From the NCBI GenBank assembly GCA_025356595.1, contig JANXSQ010000150.1:1-49504 (forward strand): 49,504 nt of DNA, read 5' to 3'. Source of the stretch: Janthinobacterium sp. GTDB taxonomy: Bacteria; Pseudomonadota; Gammaproteobacteria; Burkholderiales; Burkholderiaceae_D. Position 1 is the stretch's first letter. Each line of letters starts with the position of its first letter. A program made the position numbers and the translations under genes. A model generated the notes under the pieces. The model made no database searches. It was not told the origin of the DNA and saw only the letters and a list, made by a program, of their open reading frames with translations. This document shows positions 34,821 to 44,448 of the stretch, in pieces.

Positions 34821-34843
34821 TGCCAAAAAATACGAAATTGGCA
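34821..34843. promoter_or_regulatory. inverted repeat in the T6SS divergent promoter region
   Basis: TGCCAA (34821-34826) and TTGGCA (34838-34843) form a perfect dyad with an 11-base AT-rich spacer. It lies 45 bases before the lipoprotein ATG. A second small dyad (ATAC-GTC-GTAT) follows near 34847. TTGGCA could also serve as a -35 element, though no good -10 is at normal distance. It is a candidate operator for a T6SS regulator. Confidence 0.4.
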
Positions 34844-34887
34844 ACTATACGTCGTATGTAACTTATTAAATTCTTTTGAGGTCAATC

Positions 34888-35469
34888 ATGAACACATCTA
34901 TCCATTTCCGCCAACTGATGGGCGTGCTCGTCTGCTCGCTGGCCCTGGGCGCCTGCACCACGACGCCGGTCAAGCCGGCGCCGACCCCGATGGGCGAGAT
35001 GCTGAGCAAGGCCGGCGCCGCCGCCGGCTCCGGTCAAAAAGAAGCGGCCATGACGCTGTGGCGCGAAGCGGCCGCCGCCTATCCGGCCGACAAGGAGCCG
35101 TGGTTGCGCATGGCGCAGAGCAAGTACGAGGGCGGCCAGTACGGCGAGGCCATCATCGACGCCCAGGAGGTGCTGGTGCGCGATCCGGCCGACAAGGTCG
35201 CCAACAGCATCGTCGCCATCAGCGGCCTGCGCCTGTCGACCCGCGCGCTGGCCGACCTGAGCCGCCAGAACAATCTGTCCGGCCCGCTGCGCGTGGAGTC
35301 GCAGGACCTCGCCAAGCTGCTGCGCGAGAGCCTGGGCGAGACGGTGCTGGTGCCGGTCAAGTCGTCCTACGTGGCGCCGGCCAAGGTGGGCCGCGGCAAG
35401 AACGCCCGCTCCGGCAACCGTCCCGCCGCCGACAACGGCAGCGCGAATCCCTTCGAGGGCTTGAAGTAA
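34888..35469 (+). CDS. T6SS-associated TPR lipoprotein
   Basis: A 193-residue outer-membrane-type lipoprotein. The signal peptide ends in the lipobox LGAC with lipidated C23, followed by TTTPVKPAPTP. The middle reads as tetratricopeptide-like helices (AAMTLWREAAAAYPADKEPW, then YGEAIIDAQEVLVRDPADKV). The tail is basic and Gly/Asn-rich. It occupies the place of tssJ, directly upstream of tssB, but TssJ is a transthyretin-like beta protein, which this does not resemble. It may be an accessory lipoprotein, with TssJ encoded elsewhere. GAGG (34878-34881) lies six bases before ATG 34888. Confidence 0.8.
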   Translation: MNTSIHFRQLMGVLVCSLALGACTTTPVKPAPTPMGEMLSKAGAAAGSGQKEAAMTLWREAAAAYPADKEPWLRMAQSKYEGGQYGEAIIDAQEVLVRDPADKVANSIVAISGLRLSTRALADLSRQNNLSGPLRVESQDLAKLLRESLGETVLVPVKSSYVAPAKVGRGKNARSGNRPAADNGSANPFEGLK

Positions 35470-35545
35470 GTGTCACGGTAGAAAACCAAGCGCAGCACCA
35501 TGGCATCGGGCCGATGCCAGTCGATCATTACAGAATGGGCTAGTC

Positions 35546-36052
35546 ATGTCTAAAAAAGAGAGTGTTCAAAAGCGCCTGCAAAAGGTCCGTCCACCGCGCG
35601 TCCAGATGACGTACGACGTCGAGATCGGCGACGCCATCGAGAACAAGGAATTGCCTTTCGTCATGGGTGTCGTGGGCGATTTCGGCGGCGCCTCGGAGGT
35701 CGAGCAGAAGCGCCTGAAGGAGCGCAGCTTCATCGGCCTGGACCGGGACAACTTCGACGACGTCATGAAGGGCGTCGAGCCGCGCGCGGCCTTCCGCGTC
35801 GCCAACGAGTTGAGCGGCGAGGGCGGCCAGTTCGGCGTCGACCTGAAGTTCAAGGCGATGAGCGATTTCCGTCCCGAGGCGGTGGTGCAGCAGGTCGAGC
35901 CGCTGCGCAAGCTGCTCGAGGCGCGCACCAAACTGGCCGACCTGCGCAACAAGCTGGCCGGCAACGACAAACTGGAGGACATCCTCAACGACGTCCTGAA
36001 CAGCACCGAAAAGCTGGCCGAATTGAGCCAATCCACCGCCAAGAAAGACTGA
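35546..36052 (+). CDS. tssB: T6SS contractile sheath small subunit TssB
   Basis: A 168-residue sheath protein (VipA) that co-assembles with TssC. The N-terminal SVQKRLQKVRPPRVQMTYDV, the core LPFVMGVVGDFGGASEVEQK and the C-terminal helices (LRKLLEARTKLADLRNKLAG) are standard. The stop is one base before the tssC start, so translation is coupled. The gap from the lipoprotein (76 bases) shows no terminator. Confidence 0.96.
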   Translation: MSKKESVQKRLQKVRPPRVQMTYDVEIGDAIENKELPFVMGVVGDFGGASEVEQKRLKERSFIGLDRDNFDDVMKGVEPRAAFRVANELSGEGGQFGVDLKFKAMSDFRPEAVVQQVEPLRKLLEARTKLADLRNKLAGNDKLEDILNDVLNSTEKLAELSQSTAKKD

Positions 36053-36053
36053 T

Positions 36054-37541
36054 ATGTCCGCCTTATTGACTCCCGCAGCCGGCGCCGCCGCCGCCCCCGC
36101 CGAAATGGCCCTGCTCGACCAGATCGTCGAGCAGAGCAAGGTCGCCAAGTCCGGCGTCGAACACGCCCGCGCCAAGGACTTGATCGCCGAACTGGTGCAC
36201 CAGGTCATGGACGGCACCGTGGTCGTCTCCGACAACCTGGGCGCCACCATCGACGCCCGCGTGGCCGAGCTGGACCGGATGATTTCGGCCCAGCTGAGCG
36301 CCATCATGCACGCGCCCGAATTCCAGAAGCTCGAGGGCAGTTGGACCGGCCTGCACTATCTGGTGAAGAACACCGCGACGGGGCAGAACCTGAAGATCAA
36401 GATGCTCAACGCCACCAAGAAGGAGCTCATCAAGGACTTCCAGAGCGCCCTCGAGTTCGACCAGTCGACCATGTTCAAGAAGGTCTACGAGGAGGAGTTC
36501 GGCACCTTCGGCGGCGCCCCCTTCGGCGCCCTGCTGGGCGACTTCGAGATCACCCGCCAGCCCGAGGACATGTATTTCATCGAGCAGATGTCGCACGTCG
36601 CGGCCGCCTCGCACGCGCCCTTCATCTCCTCGGCCTCGCCGGAGCTGTTCGGCCTGGAGACGTATAGCGACCTGGGCAAGCCGCGCGACCTGGCCAAGGT
36701 CTTCGACACCGTCGAATACGCGAAATGGAAATCCTTCCGCGAATCCGAGGACGCCCGCTACGTCGGCCTGACCCTGCCGCGCTTCCTGGGACGCCTGCCC
36801 TTCAATCCGGCCGACGGCGCCACCACCGAGGGCTTCAATTTCGTCGAAGACGTGGACGGCACCGACCACCACAAATACCTGTGGTGCAACGCCGCCTACG
36901 CCTTCGGCACCAAGCTGACCACCGCCTTCGACGACTTCGGCTGGTGCGCCGCCATCCGCGGCGTGGAGGGCGGCGGCCTGGTCGAGGACCTGCCGACCCA
37001 CACCTTCAAGACCGACGAGGGCGAGGTGGCGCTGAAGTGCCCGACCGAGATCGCCATCACCGACCGGCGCGAGAAGGAATTGAGCGACCTGGGCTTCATC
37101 TCCCTGGTGCATTGCAAGAACACCGACTACGCCGCCTTCTTCGGCGCCCAGTCGACCCAGAAGGCGAAAAAATACAACACCGACTCGGCCAACGCGAACG
37201 CCGTGCTGTCGGCCCAGCTGCAATACATCTTCGCCGTCTCGCGTATCGCCCACTACATGAAGGCGATGATGCGCGACAAGATCGGCAGCTTCGCCGCCGC
37301 CGCCAACGTGGAGGATTTCCTGAACCGCTGGCTGACCCAGTACGTGCTGCTCGACGACAACGCCAGCCAGGAGCAGAAAGCCCAGTTCCCCCTGCGCGAA
37401 GCCTCGGTGCAGGTGTCGGAGGTGCCGGGCCGTCCCGGCGTCTACCGCGCCGTGTCCTTCCTGCGCCCCCATTTCCAGCTCGACGAGCTGTCCGTCTCAC
37501 TCCGTCTGGTCGCGGAGCTGCCGCAATCGACCAAATCGTAA
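36054..37541 (+). CDS. tssC: T6SS contractile sheath large subunit TssC
   Basis: A 495-residue sheath protein (VipB) of normal length. Motifs include FQKLEGSWTGLHYLVKNTAT, the conserved FGGAPFGALLGDFEI stretch, LPRFLGRLPF and VSRIAHYMKAMMRDKIGSF. The C-terminus ends FQLDELSVSLRLVAELP, characteristic of TssC. It pairs with the upstream TssB. hcp begins 29 bases downstream, so sheath and inner tube are cotranscribed. Confidence 0.97.
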   Translation: MSALLTPAAGAAAAPAEMALLDQIVEQSKVAKSGVEHARAKDLIAELVHQVMDGTVVVSDNLGATIDARVAELDRMISAQLSAIMHAPEFQKLEGSWTGLHYLVKNTATGQNLKIKMLNATKKELIKDFQSALEFDQSTMFKKVYEEEFGTFGGAPFGALLGDFEITRQPEDMYFIEQMSHVAAASHAPFISSASPELFGLETYSDLGKPRDLAKVFDTVEYAKWKSFRESEDARYVGLTLPRFLGRLPFNPADGATTEGFNFVEDVDGTDHHKYLWCNAAYAFGTKLTTAFDDFGWCAAIRGVEGGGLVEDLPTHTFKTDEGEVALKCPTEIAITDRREKELSDLGFISLVHCKNTDYAAFFGAQSTQKAKKYNTDSANANAVLSAQLQYIFAVSRIAHYMKAMMRDKIGSFAAAANVEDFLNRWLTQYVLLDDNASQEQKAQFPLREASVQVSEVPGRPGVYRAVSFLRPHFQLDELSVSLRLVAELPQSTKS

Positions 37542-37570
37542 TTTTTTTCAACACCACCCAAGGAACTACT

Positions 37571-38062
37571 ATGGCAATTGACGTCTACCTGCAAATCGAT
37601 GGCATCAAAGGTGAATCCACCGATAGCACCCACAAAGATTGGATCGAATGCAAATCGGTCCAGTGGGAAGTACTGCAACCTAAATCGGCGACGGCTTCGA
37701 CCGGCGGCGGCCACACGGCCGAGCGCACCGAGCACAAGGACATCGTGATCGCCAAACTGGCCGACCTGGCCACCCCGCTGCTGCTGCAGAATTGCTCGTC
37801 GGGCAAGACCCTGCCGAAAGCGAAGATCGAGTTCCTGCGCGCCGATGGCCAGGGCGAGCGCATCAAGTACTTCGAAATCGAACTCGAAAACGTGCTCATC
37901 AGCAACGTCTCGCCGTCCGTGAACGTCGGCGACATCCTGAGCGAAAACCTGTCGCTGAAATACTCGAAAGTGAAATGGAAATACACCCAGCAAAAAGTGG
38001 GCGGCGGTTCCGGCGGTAACACTTCGGGCGGCTGGGATCTGTCGGCCAACAAGACGATCTAA
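37571..38062 (+). CDS. hcp: Hcp (TssD), T6SS tube protein
   Basis: A 163-residue tube-forming secreted protein that stacks as hexameric rings inside the sheath and carries small effectors. The N-terminus MAIDVYLQIDGIKGESTDST and the C-terminal strands LSLKYSKVKWKYTQQK are typical, followed by a Gly-rich end. AGGA lies before ATG 37571. A short hairpin and then a strong terminator follow it, so it likely marks the end of a major transcript. Confidence 0.97.
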   Translation: MAIDVYLQIDGIKGESTDSTHKDWIECKSVQWEVLQPKSATASTGGGHTAERTEHKDIVIAKLADLATPLLLQNCSSGKTLPKAKIEFLRADGQGERIKYFEIELENVLISNVSPSVNVGDILSENLSLKYSKVKWKYTQQKVGGGSGGNTSGGWDLSANKTI

Positions 38063-38071
38063 GCGGGTCCC

Positions 38072-38094
38072 CGCCACCGCCCCGCGCGGTGGCG
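38072..38094 (+). repeat. hairpin immediately after hcp
   Basis: CGCCACCGC (38072-38080) and GCGGTGGCG (38086-38094) form a perfect nine-pair stem with loop CCCGC. A T-run (38105-38109) is too distant for a standard terminator. It could protect the 3' end of a processed hcp message. Confidence 0.45.
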
Positions 38095-38160
38095 CAAGGA
38101 GCGGCTTTTTGCAGCACCGTGCTGGCCGCGCGACGCAGTGAAGACCGGCGCCGGGGAAGC

Positions 38161-38193
38161 GGGCCAGGGCCAGCATGGTCCGGGCCCTTTTTT
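38161..38193 (+). terminator. rho-independent terminator between hcp and tssE
   Basis: GGGCC-A-GGGCCA (38161-38172) pairs with TGGTCC-G-GGCCC (38176-38187), with a GCA loop, one mismatch and one G-U pair, followed by six Ts (38188-38193). It would partly end the sheath/tube transcript before the baseplate genes. Confidence 0.78.
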
Positions 38194-38257
38194 CCGGCGT
38201 CGGTTGACGCATTTTGCGCGCGGTTTTCAGCGCGCACCCCATTTTTTCGGGATATTC

Positions 38258-38743
38258 ATGAACGGTTTCACGCCCGGTTTGTTCGACCGCCTGATGGACG
38301 GCCATGGCGGCGCCAGCGGCACGGTGGCGCGCTTGAGCATCGAGGACATGAAGGACACCGTCGCGCGCGACCTGGAGGCGCTGCTGAACACGCGCACCGT
38401 GATCCGCGAGGAGCTGCTGCTGAGCTTTCCCGAATGCGCCAAATCCATCATCACCTACGGCCTGAACGACTTCGCCGGCCTGAGCCTGTCGAGCGCGGAC
38501 GACCGCGCCCACATCTGCCGCTGCCTGGAGACGGCCATCGCGCGCCACGAGCCGCGCCTGCAGGAGGTGCAGGCCTCGCTGGAGGTGCAGCAAGGCTCGA
38601 TCAACCGCCTCAATTTCGCCATCAAGGCCCTGCTGGTGCTCCATTCGGCGCAGGAACCGGTCAATTTCGACGCCATCCTGCAGCCCTCCAGCCTGCATTA
38701 CACCATTAGCAAGGCGCGCCGCGTGGCGACGCCGGGAGTCTGA
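38258..38743 (+). CDS. tssE: T6SS baseplate protein TssE (gp25-like)
   Basis: A 161-residue baseplate wedge protein related to phage gp25. Family parts are FDRLMDGHGG at the start, DLEALLNTRTVIREELLLSF, ITYGLNDFAGLSLSS and the C-terminal VEVQQGSINRLNFAIKALLV-like region. ATG 38258 is chosen because the family N-terminus begins there; the longer in-frame extension overlaps the terminator. The preceding GGGA is a weak Shine-Dalgarno. The tssF start lies two bases after its stop. Confidence 0.93.
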   Translation: MNGFTPGLFDRLMDGHGGASGTVARLSIEDMKDTVARDLEALLNTRTVIREELLLSFPECAKSIITYGLNDFAGLSLSSADDRAHICRCLETAIARHEPRLQEVQASLEVQQGSINRLNFAIKALLVLHSAQEPVNFDAILQPSSLHYTISKARRVATPGV

Positions 38744-38745
38744 CC

Positions 38746-40590
38746 GTGGAAGAATTACTACCGTATTACGAGCGCGAACTGGGATTTCTGCGGCGCTATT
38801 CGCGCGAATTCTCCGAGCGCTACCCGAAGATCGCCGGCAGCCTGCTGATCGGCGGCGAGGTGTGCGAGGACCCGCACATCGAGCGCATGATCCAATCCTT
38901 CGCGCTGCTCAATTCGCGCATCTCGAAGCGCCTCGACGACGACTATCCGGAATTCACCGAGGCCCTCTTCGAGGTGCTCTATCCGCACTATCTGCGGCCA
39001 TTCCCGTCCTGCTCGATCGCCCGCATGGACTACAGCGAGGCGGCGGCGCAACTGACGGCGGCCAGCGAGGTGCCGCGCGGCACCGAGATGAGCACGCGCG
39101 CCGTGAAGGGCGTCGCCTGCACCTTCCGCAGCGCCTACGCGGTGACGGTGGCGCCGGTGGCGCTGAGCGCGGCCAGCTTCGCCGCCATCGCCGAGGCGCC
39201 CGAGGCGGTGACGCTGCCGCCGGGCGTCACCTCGAGCCTGAGCCTGACGCTGGAGTGCAGCGCCGAGCAGGGCGGCCTGGGCCAACTGGGCCTGGGCAAG
39301 CTGCGCGTCTTCATCGACGGCGAAGCCTCCTTCTGCGCGGCGCTGCGCGACGCCCTGTTCATGCGCGTCGTCAAGGCCTACGTCGAGCCGGACCACAACG
39401 GCCGCTGGACGGCGCTGGCGCAAGTGCCCCTGAGCGCCGTCGGCTACGCCGAGGAGGAATCGCTGATCCCGTTTTCGGCCCGCTCGCACCCGGCCTACCG
39501 CCTGCTCACCGAATACTTCTGCTTCCCGGAGAAATTCAACTTCTTCGACATCGACGTCGCCGCCGCCTGCGCCGCGCTGCCCGGCGGCTGCCGCAGCGTG
39601 ACCCTGCACCTGGCGCTGAGCGGCATGCGCACCGACTCGAACACGGCGCGCATGCTGGGCACGCTGTCGACCAACAATGTGCTGCTCGGCTGCACGCCGG
39701 TGGTGAACCTGTTCCGCCAGCGCGGCGAGCCGATCCGCCTGACCCACACGGCGGCCAGTTACACGGTGCTGGCCGACGCGCGCCGCGCCTACGCCTTCGA
39801 GATCCAGTCCATCGATTCGGTGAAACTGGTGAAACAGACGCCGCAGGGCGAGGCGGTGATCGAATTCCGCCCCTTCTATTCGCTGCGCCACGGCGACACG
39901 GCGGCCCGCAACGGCAACTACTGGGTGATGCGGCGCGACGAGGTGATGGCGCGCCAGAGCCCCGGCTATGAAACCGAGATCACCATCGTCGACATCGACT
40001 TCGACCCGGCCGCCATCGAAACGGACACCCTGAGCCTGGAGCTCAGTTGCACCAACCGCGACCTGCCGGCCTCGCTGACCTACGGCCTGGCCGACGGCGA
40101 CCTGTTCCTCGAGGGCGGCACCAGCGTCGCCTCGGTCAGCTTCCTGCGCAAGCCGAGCGCCTCGCAGCGCTTCGAGCGCGGCCGCGGCGCCCACTGGCGC
40201 CTGATCTCGCACCTGTCGCTGAACCACCTGTCGCTGGCCGCCAGCGGCCTGGAGGCCTTCCAGGAAATGCTCACCCTGTACGACCTGCCGCGCTCGGCCA
40301 CTTCGCAGCGGCAGATCGGCGGCATCACCGCCATCGCCCACCAGGCGGCCAACGCCTGGCTGCCCGGCAACCCCTTCGCCTGCCTGGTGCGCGGCATCGA
40401 GGTGCGCCTGACGATAGACGAGGAAGCCTTCGTCGGCAGCGGCATCCACGCCTTCGCCCACATCATCGAGCGATTCCTCGGCCTGTACGTGCACGCCAAC
40501 AGCTTCACCCGGCTGCTCATCGTGTCGTCAAGAAGCGGCGAGGAACTGTTGCGATGCACACCACGAAGCGGCGATTTGAACCTAGTGTAA
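38746..40590 (+). CDS. tssF: T6SS baseplate protein TssF
   Basis: A 614-residue baseplate wedge protein. The N-terminus EELLPYYERELGFLRRYSRE and the PHYLRPFPSCSIARMD segment are signatures of the family. The C-terminus has a LYVHANSFTRLLIVSS strand region. It starts with GTG at 38746, two bases after tssE, so translation is probably coupled. The last 37 bases overlap the start of tssG in another frame, another sign of coupling. Confidence 0.95.
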   Translation: MEELLPYYERELGFLRRYSREFSERYPKIAGSLLIGGEVCEDPHIERMIQSFALLNSRISKRLDDDYPEFTEALFEVLYPHYLRPFPSCSIARMDYSEAAAQLTAASEVPRGTEMSTRAVKGVACTFRSAYAVTVAPVALSAASFAAIAEAPEAVTLPPGVTSSLSLTLECSAEQGGLGQLGLGKLRVFIDGEASFCAALRDALFMRVVKAYVEPDHNGRWTALAQVPLSAVGYAEEESLIPFSARSHPAYRLLTEYFCFPEKFNFFDIDVAAACAALPGGCRSVTLHLALSGMRTDSNTARMLGTLSTNNVLLGCTPVVNLFRQRGEPIRLTHTAASYTVLADARRAYAFEIQSIDSVKLVKQTPQGEAVIEFRPFYSLRHGDTAARNGNYWVMRRDEVMARQSPGYETEITIVDIDFDPAAIETDTLSLELSCTNRDLPASLTYGLADGDLFLEGGTSVASVSFLRKPSASQRFERGRGAHWRLISHLSLNHLSLAASGLEAFQEMLTLYDLPRSATSQRQIGGITAIAHQAANAWLPGNPFACLVRGIEVRLTIDEEAFVGSGIHAFAHIIERFLGLYVHANSFTRLLIVSSRSGEELLRCTPRSGDLNLV

Positions 40591-41630
40591 TCGAGCGCCT
40601 GTTCGACCAGCCCTACCGCTTCCAGTTCTTCCAGGCGGTGCGCATGCTCGAACTCTGGCTCAAGCGCAACGGCATGCCCCACGAGGGCGCGGTGGCCCAT
40701 TTCCTGCGTTTCCAGAACTCGCTGTCGCTGAATTTTCCCGCCAGCCAGATCGAGGCCCTGCAGCCGGAGCCGCGCGCGCTGGCGCGGGACGCGCGCGCGC
40801 TGACCGGGGCGCTGCGCGCCGGCGAGCTGAAGTACATCCGCATCACGCCGGCCTTCATGGGCTTCCTGGGAACGGCCGGCACCTTGCCGGCCCACTACAC
40901 CGAGCGCATCGCCGGCCACCAGTTGTACGAGAAGGACGAGGGCCCGCGGGCCTTCCTCGACACCTTCTCGAACCGCGCGCTGGCCCTGTTCTATGAAGCG
41001 TGGCGCAAGTACCGGCTGGAACTGAAGTACCAGATCGAGGGCAAGGACCGCTTCCTGCCGCTGCTGCTGTCGCTGGCCGGCATCGGCAACGAGTCCCTGC
41101 AGCGGCGCCTGGCCGACGGCGGCGTGCTGGACGAATCGATCGGCTATTTCGCCGCCGCCATGCGCCACCGGCCGGCCTCGGCCGCCTCGATCGGCCAGGT
41201 GCTCAGCGAATACTTCGCCGCGTCCGTGAAGGTCACTCAATTCGTCGGCTGCTGGTACGACGTGCCGGCCGAGCAGCAAAGCGCGCTGGGCGGCGTGAAC
41301 GCCACGCTGGGCGCGACGGCCCTGGTCGGCGCCCGCGTCTGGCAGCGCGACCTGCGCATGCGCCTGACCGTCGGGCCGCTGGGACGGGCCCAGTTCGACG
41401 CCTTCCTGCCGGGCGGCACGGCGGCGCGCGCGCTGCAACAGATGCTGACCATGTTCACCGGCCTGTGCCTCGAATACGAGGTCCAGTTGGTGCTGCGCGC
41501 GGCCGACGTGCGCGGCGTCAGCCTGGACGCCGGCCTGGGCGGCGCGCGCCTGGGCTGGGACAGTTTCCTGATCACCGACGCCGCCGCGCGCGACCGCGCC
41601 GAAGTGCGCTACGACATCCACGCCCTGTAA
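40554..41630 (+). CDS. tssG: T6SS baseplate protein TssG
   Basis: A 358-residue baseplate protein that forms the wedge with TssF and TssE. The start MHTTKRRFEPSVIERLFDQP and the typical YRFQFFQAVRMLELWLKRNG follow, then ELKYIRITPAFMGFLGTAG, FLDTFSNRALALFYEAWRKY and the C-terminal LGWDSFLITDAAARDRAEVR. ATG 40554 lies inside the tssF 3' end (37-base overlap), with GGAAC upstream. Confidence 0.95.
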   Translation: MHTTKRRFEPSVIERLFDQPYRFQFFQAVRMLELWLKRNGMPHEGAVAHFLRFQNSLSLNFPASQIEALQPEPRALARDARALTGALRAGELKYIRITPAFMGFLGTAGTLPAHYTERIAGHQLYEKDEGPRAFLDTFSNRALALFYEAWRKYRLELKYQIEGKDRFLPLLLSLAGIGNESLQRRLADGGVLDESIGYFAAAMRHRPASAASIGQVLSEYFAASVKVTQFVGCWYDVPAEQQSALGGVNATLGATALVGARVWQRDLRMRLTVGPLGRAQFDAFLPGGTAARALQQMLTMFTGLCLEYEVQLVLRAADVRGVSLDAGLGGARLGWDSFLITDAAARDRAEVRYDIHAL

Positions 41631-41676
41631 ACACTCTCCGAACTCCACTCCTTCCACTCCTACAAGGACGACGTAT

Positions 41677-44319
<2,643 letters not shown>

Positions 44320-44448
44320 GGCGTTGGCTTGCCGCGCGCCGGCGTGCGCGTGGCGGGCAGGGCGCGATGCTATGATGCGGCGCAAAAATAATAATGTACT
44401 AATGATTATATTGGATTAATAGTTGATGGATAAACATAGGGCAGCATC
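44320..44448 (+). promoter_or_regulatory. AT-rich upstream region of vgrG
   Basis: The 129-base gap after clpV turns AT-rich from about 44385 (AATAATAATGTACTAATGAT). It has -10-like elements (TATGAT 44371-44376, and the TATATTGGATTAATAG stretch) but no confident -35. It suggests that vgrG and its cargo have their own promoter. Confidence 0.3.

Noticed and set aside
34815-34828. Possible Fnr half-site (TTGAT followed by CAAAA) upstream of the T6SS lipoprotein gene
   Set aside because: Only the left half matches; the right half does not resemble ATCAA, unlike the two perfect boxes near the hemerythrins.
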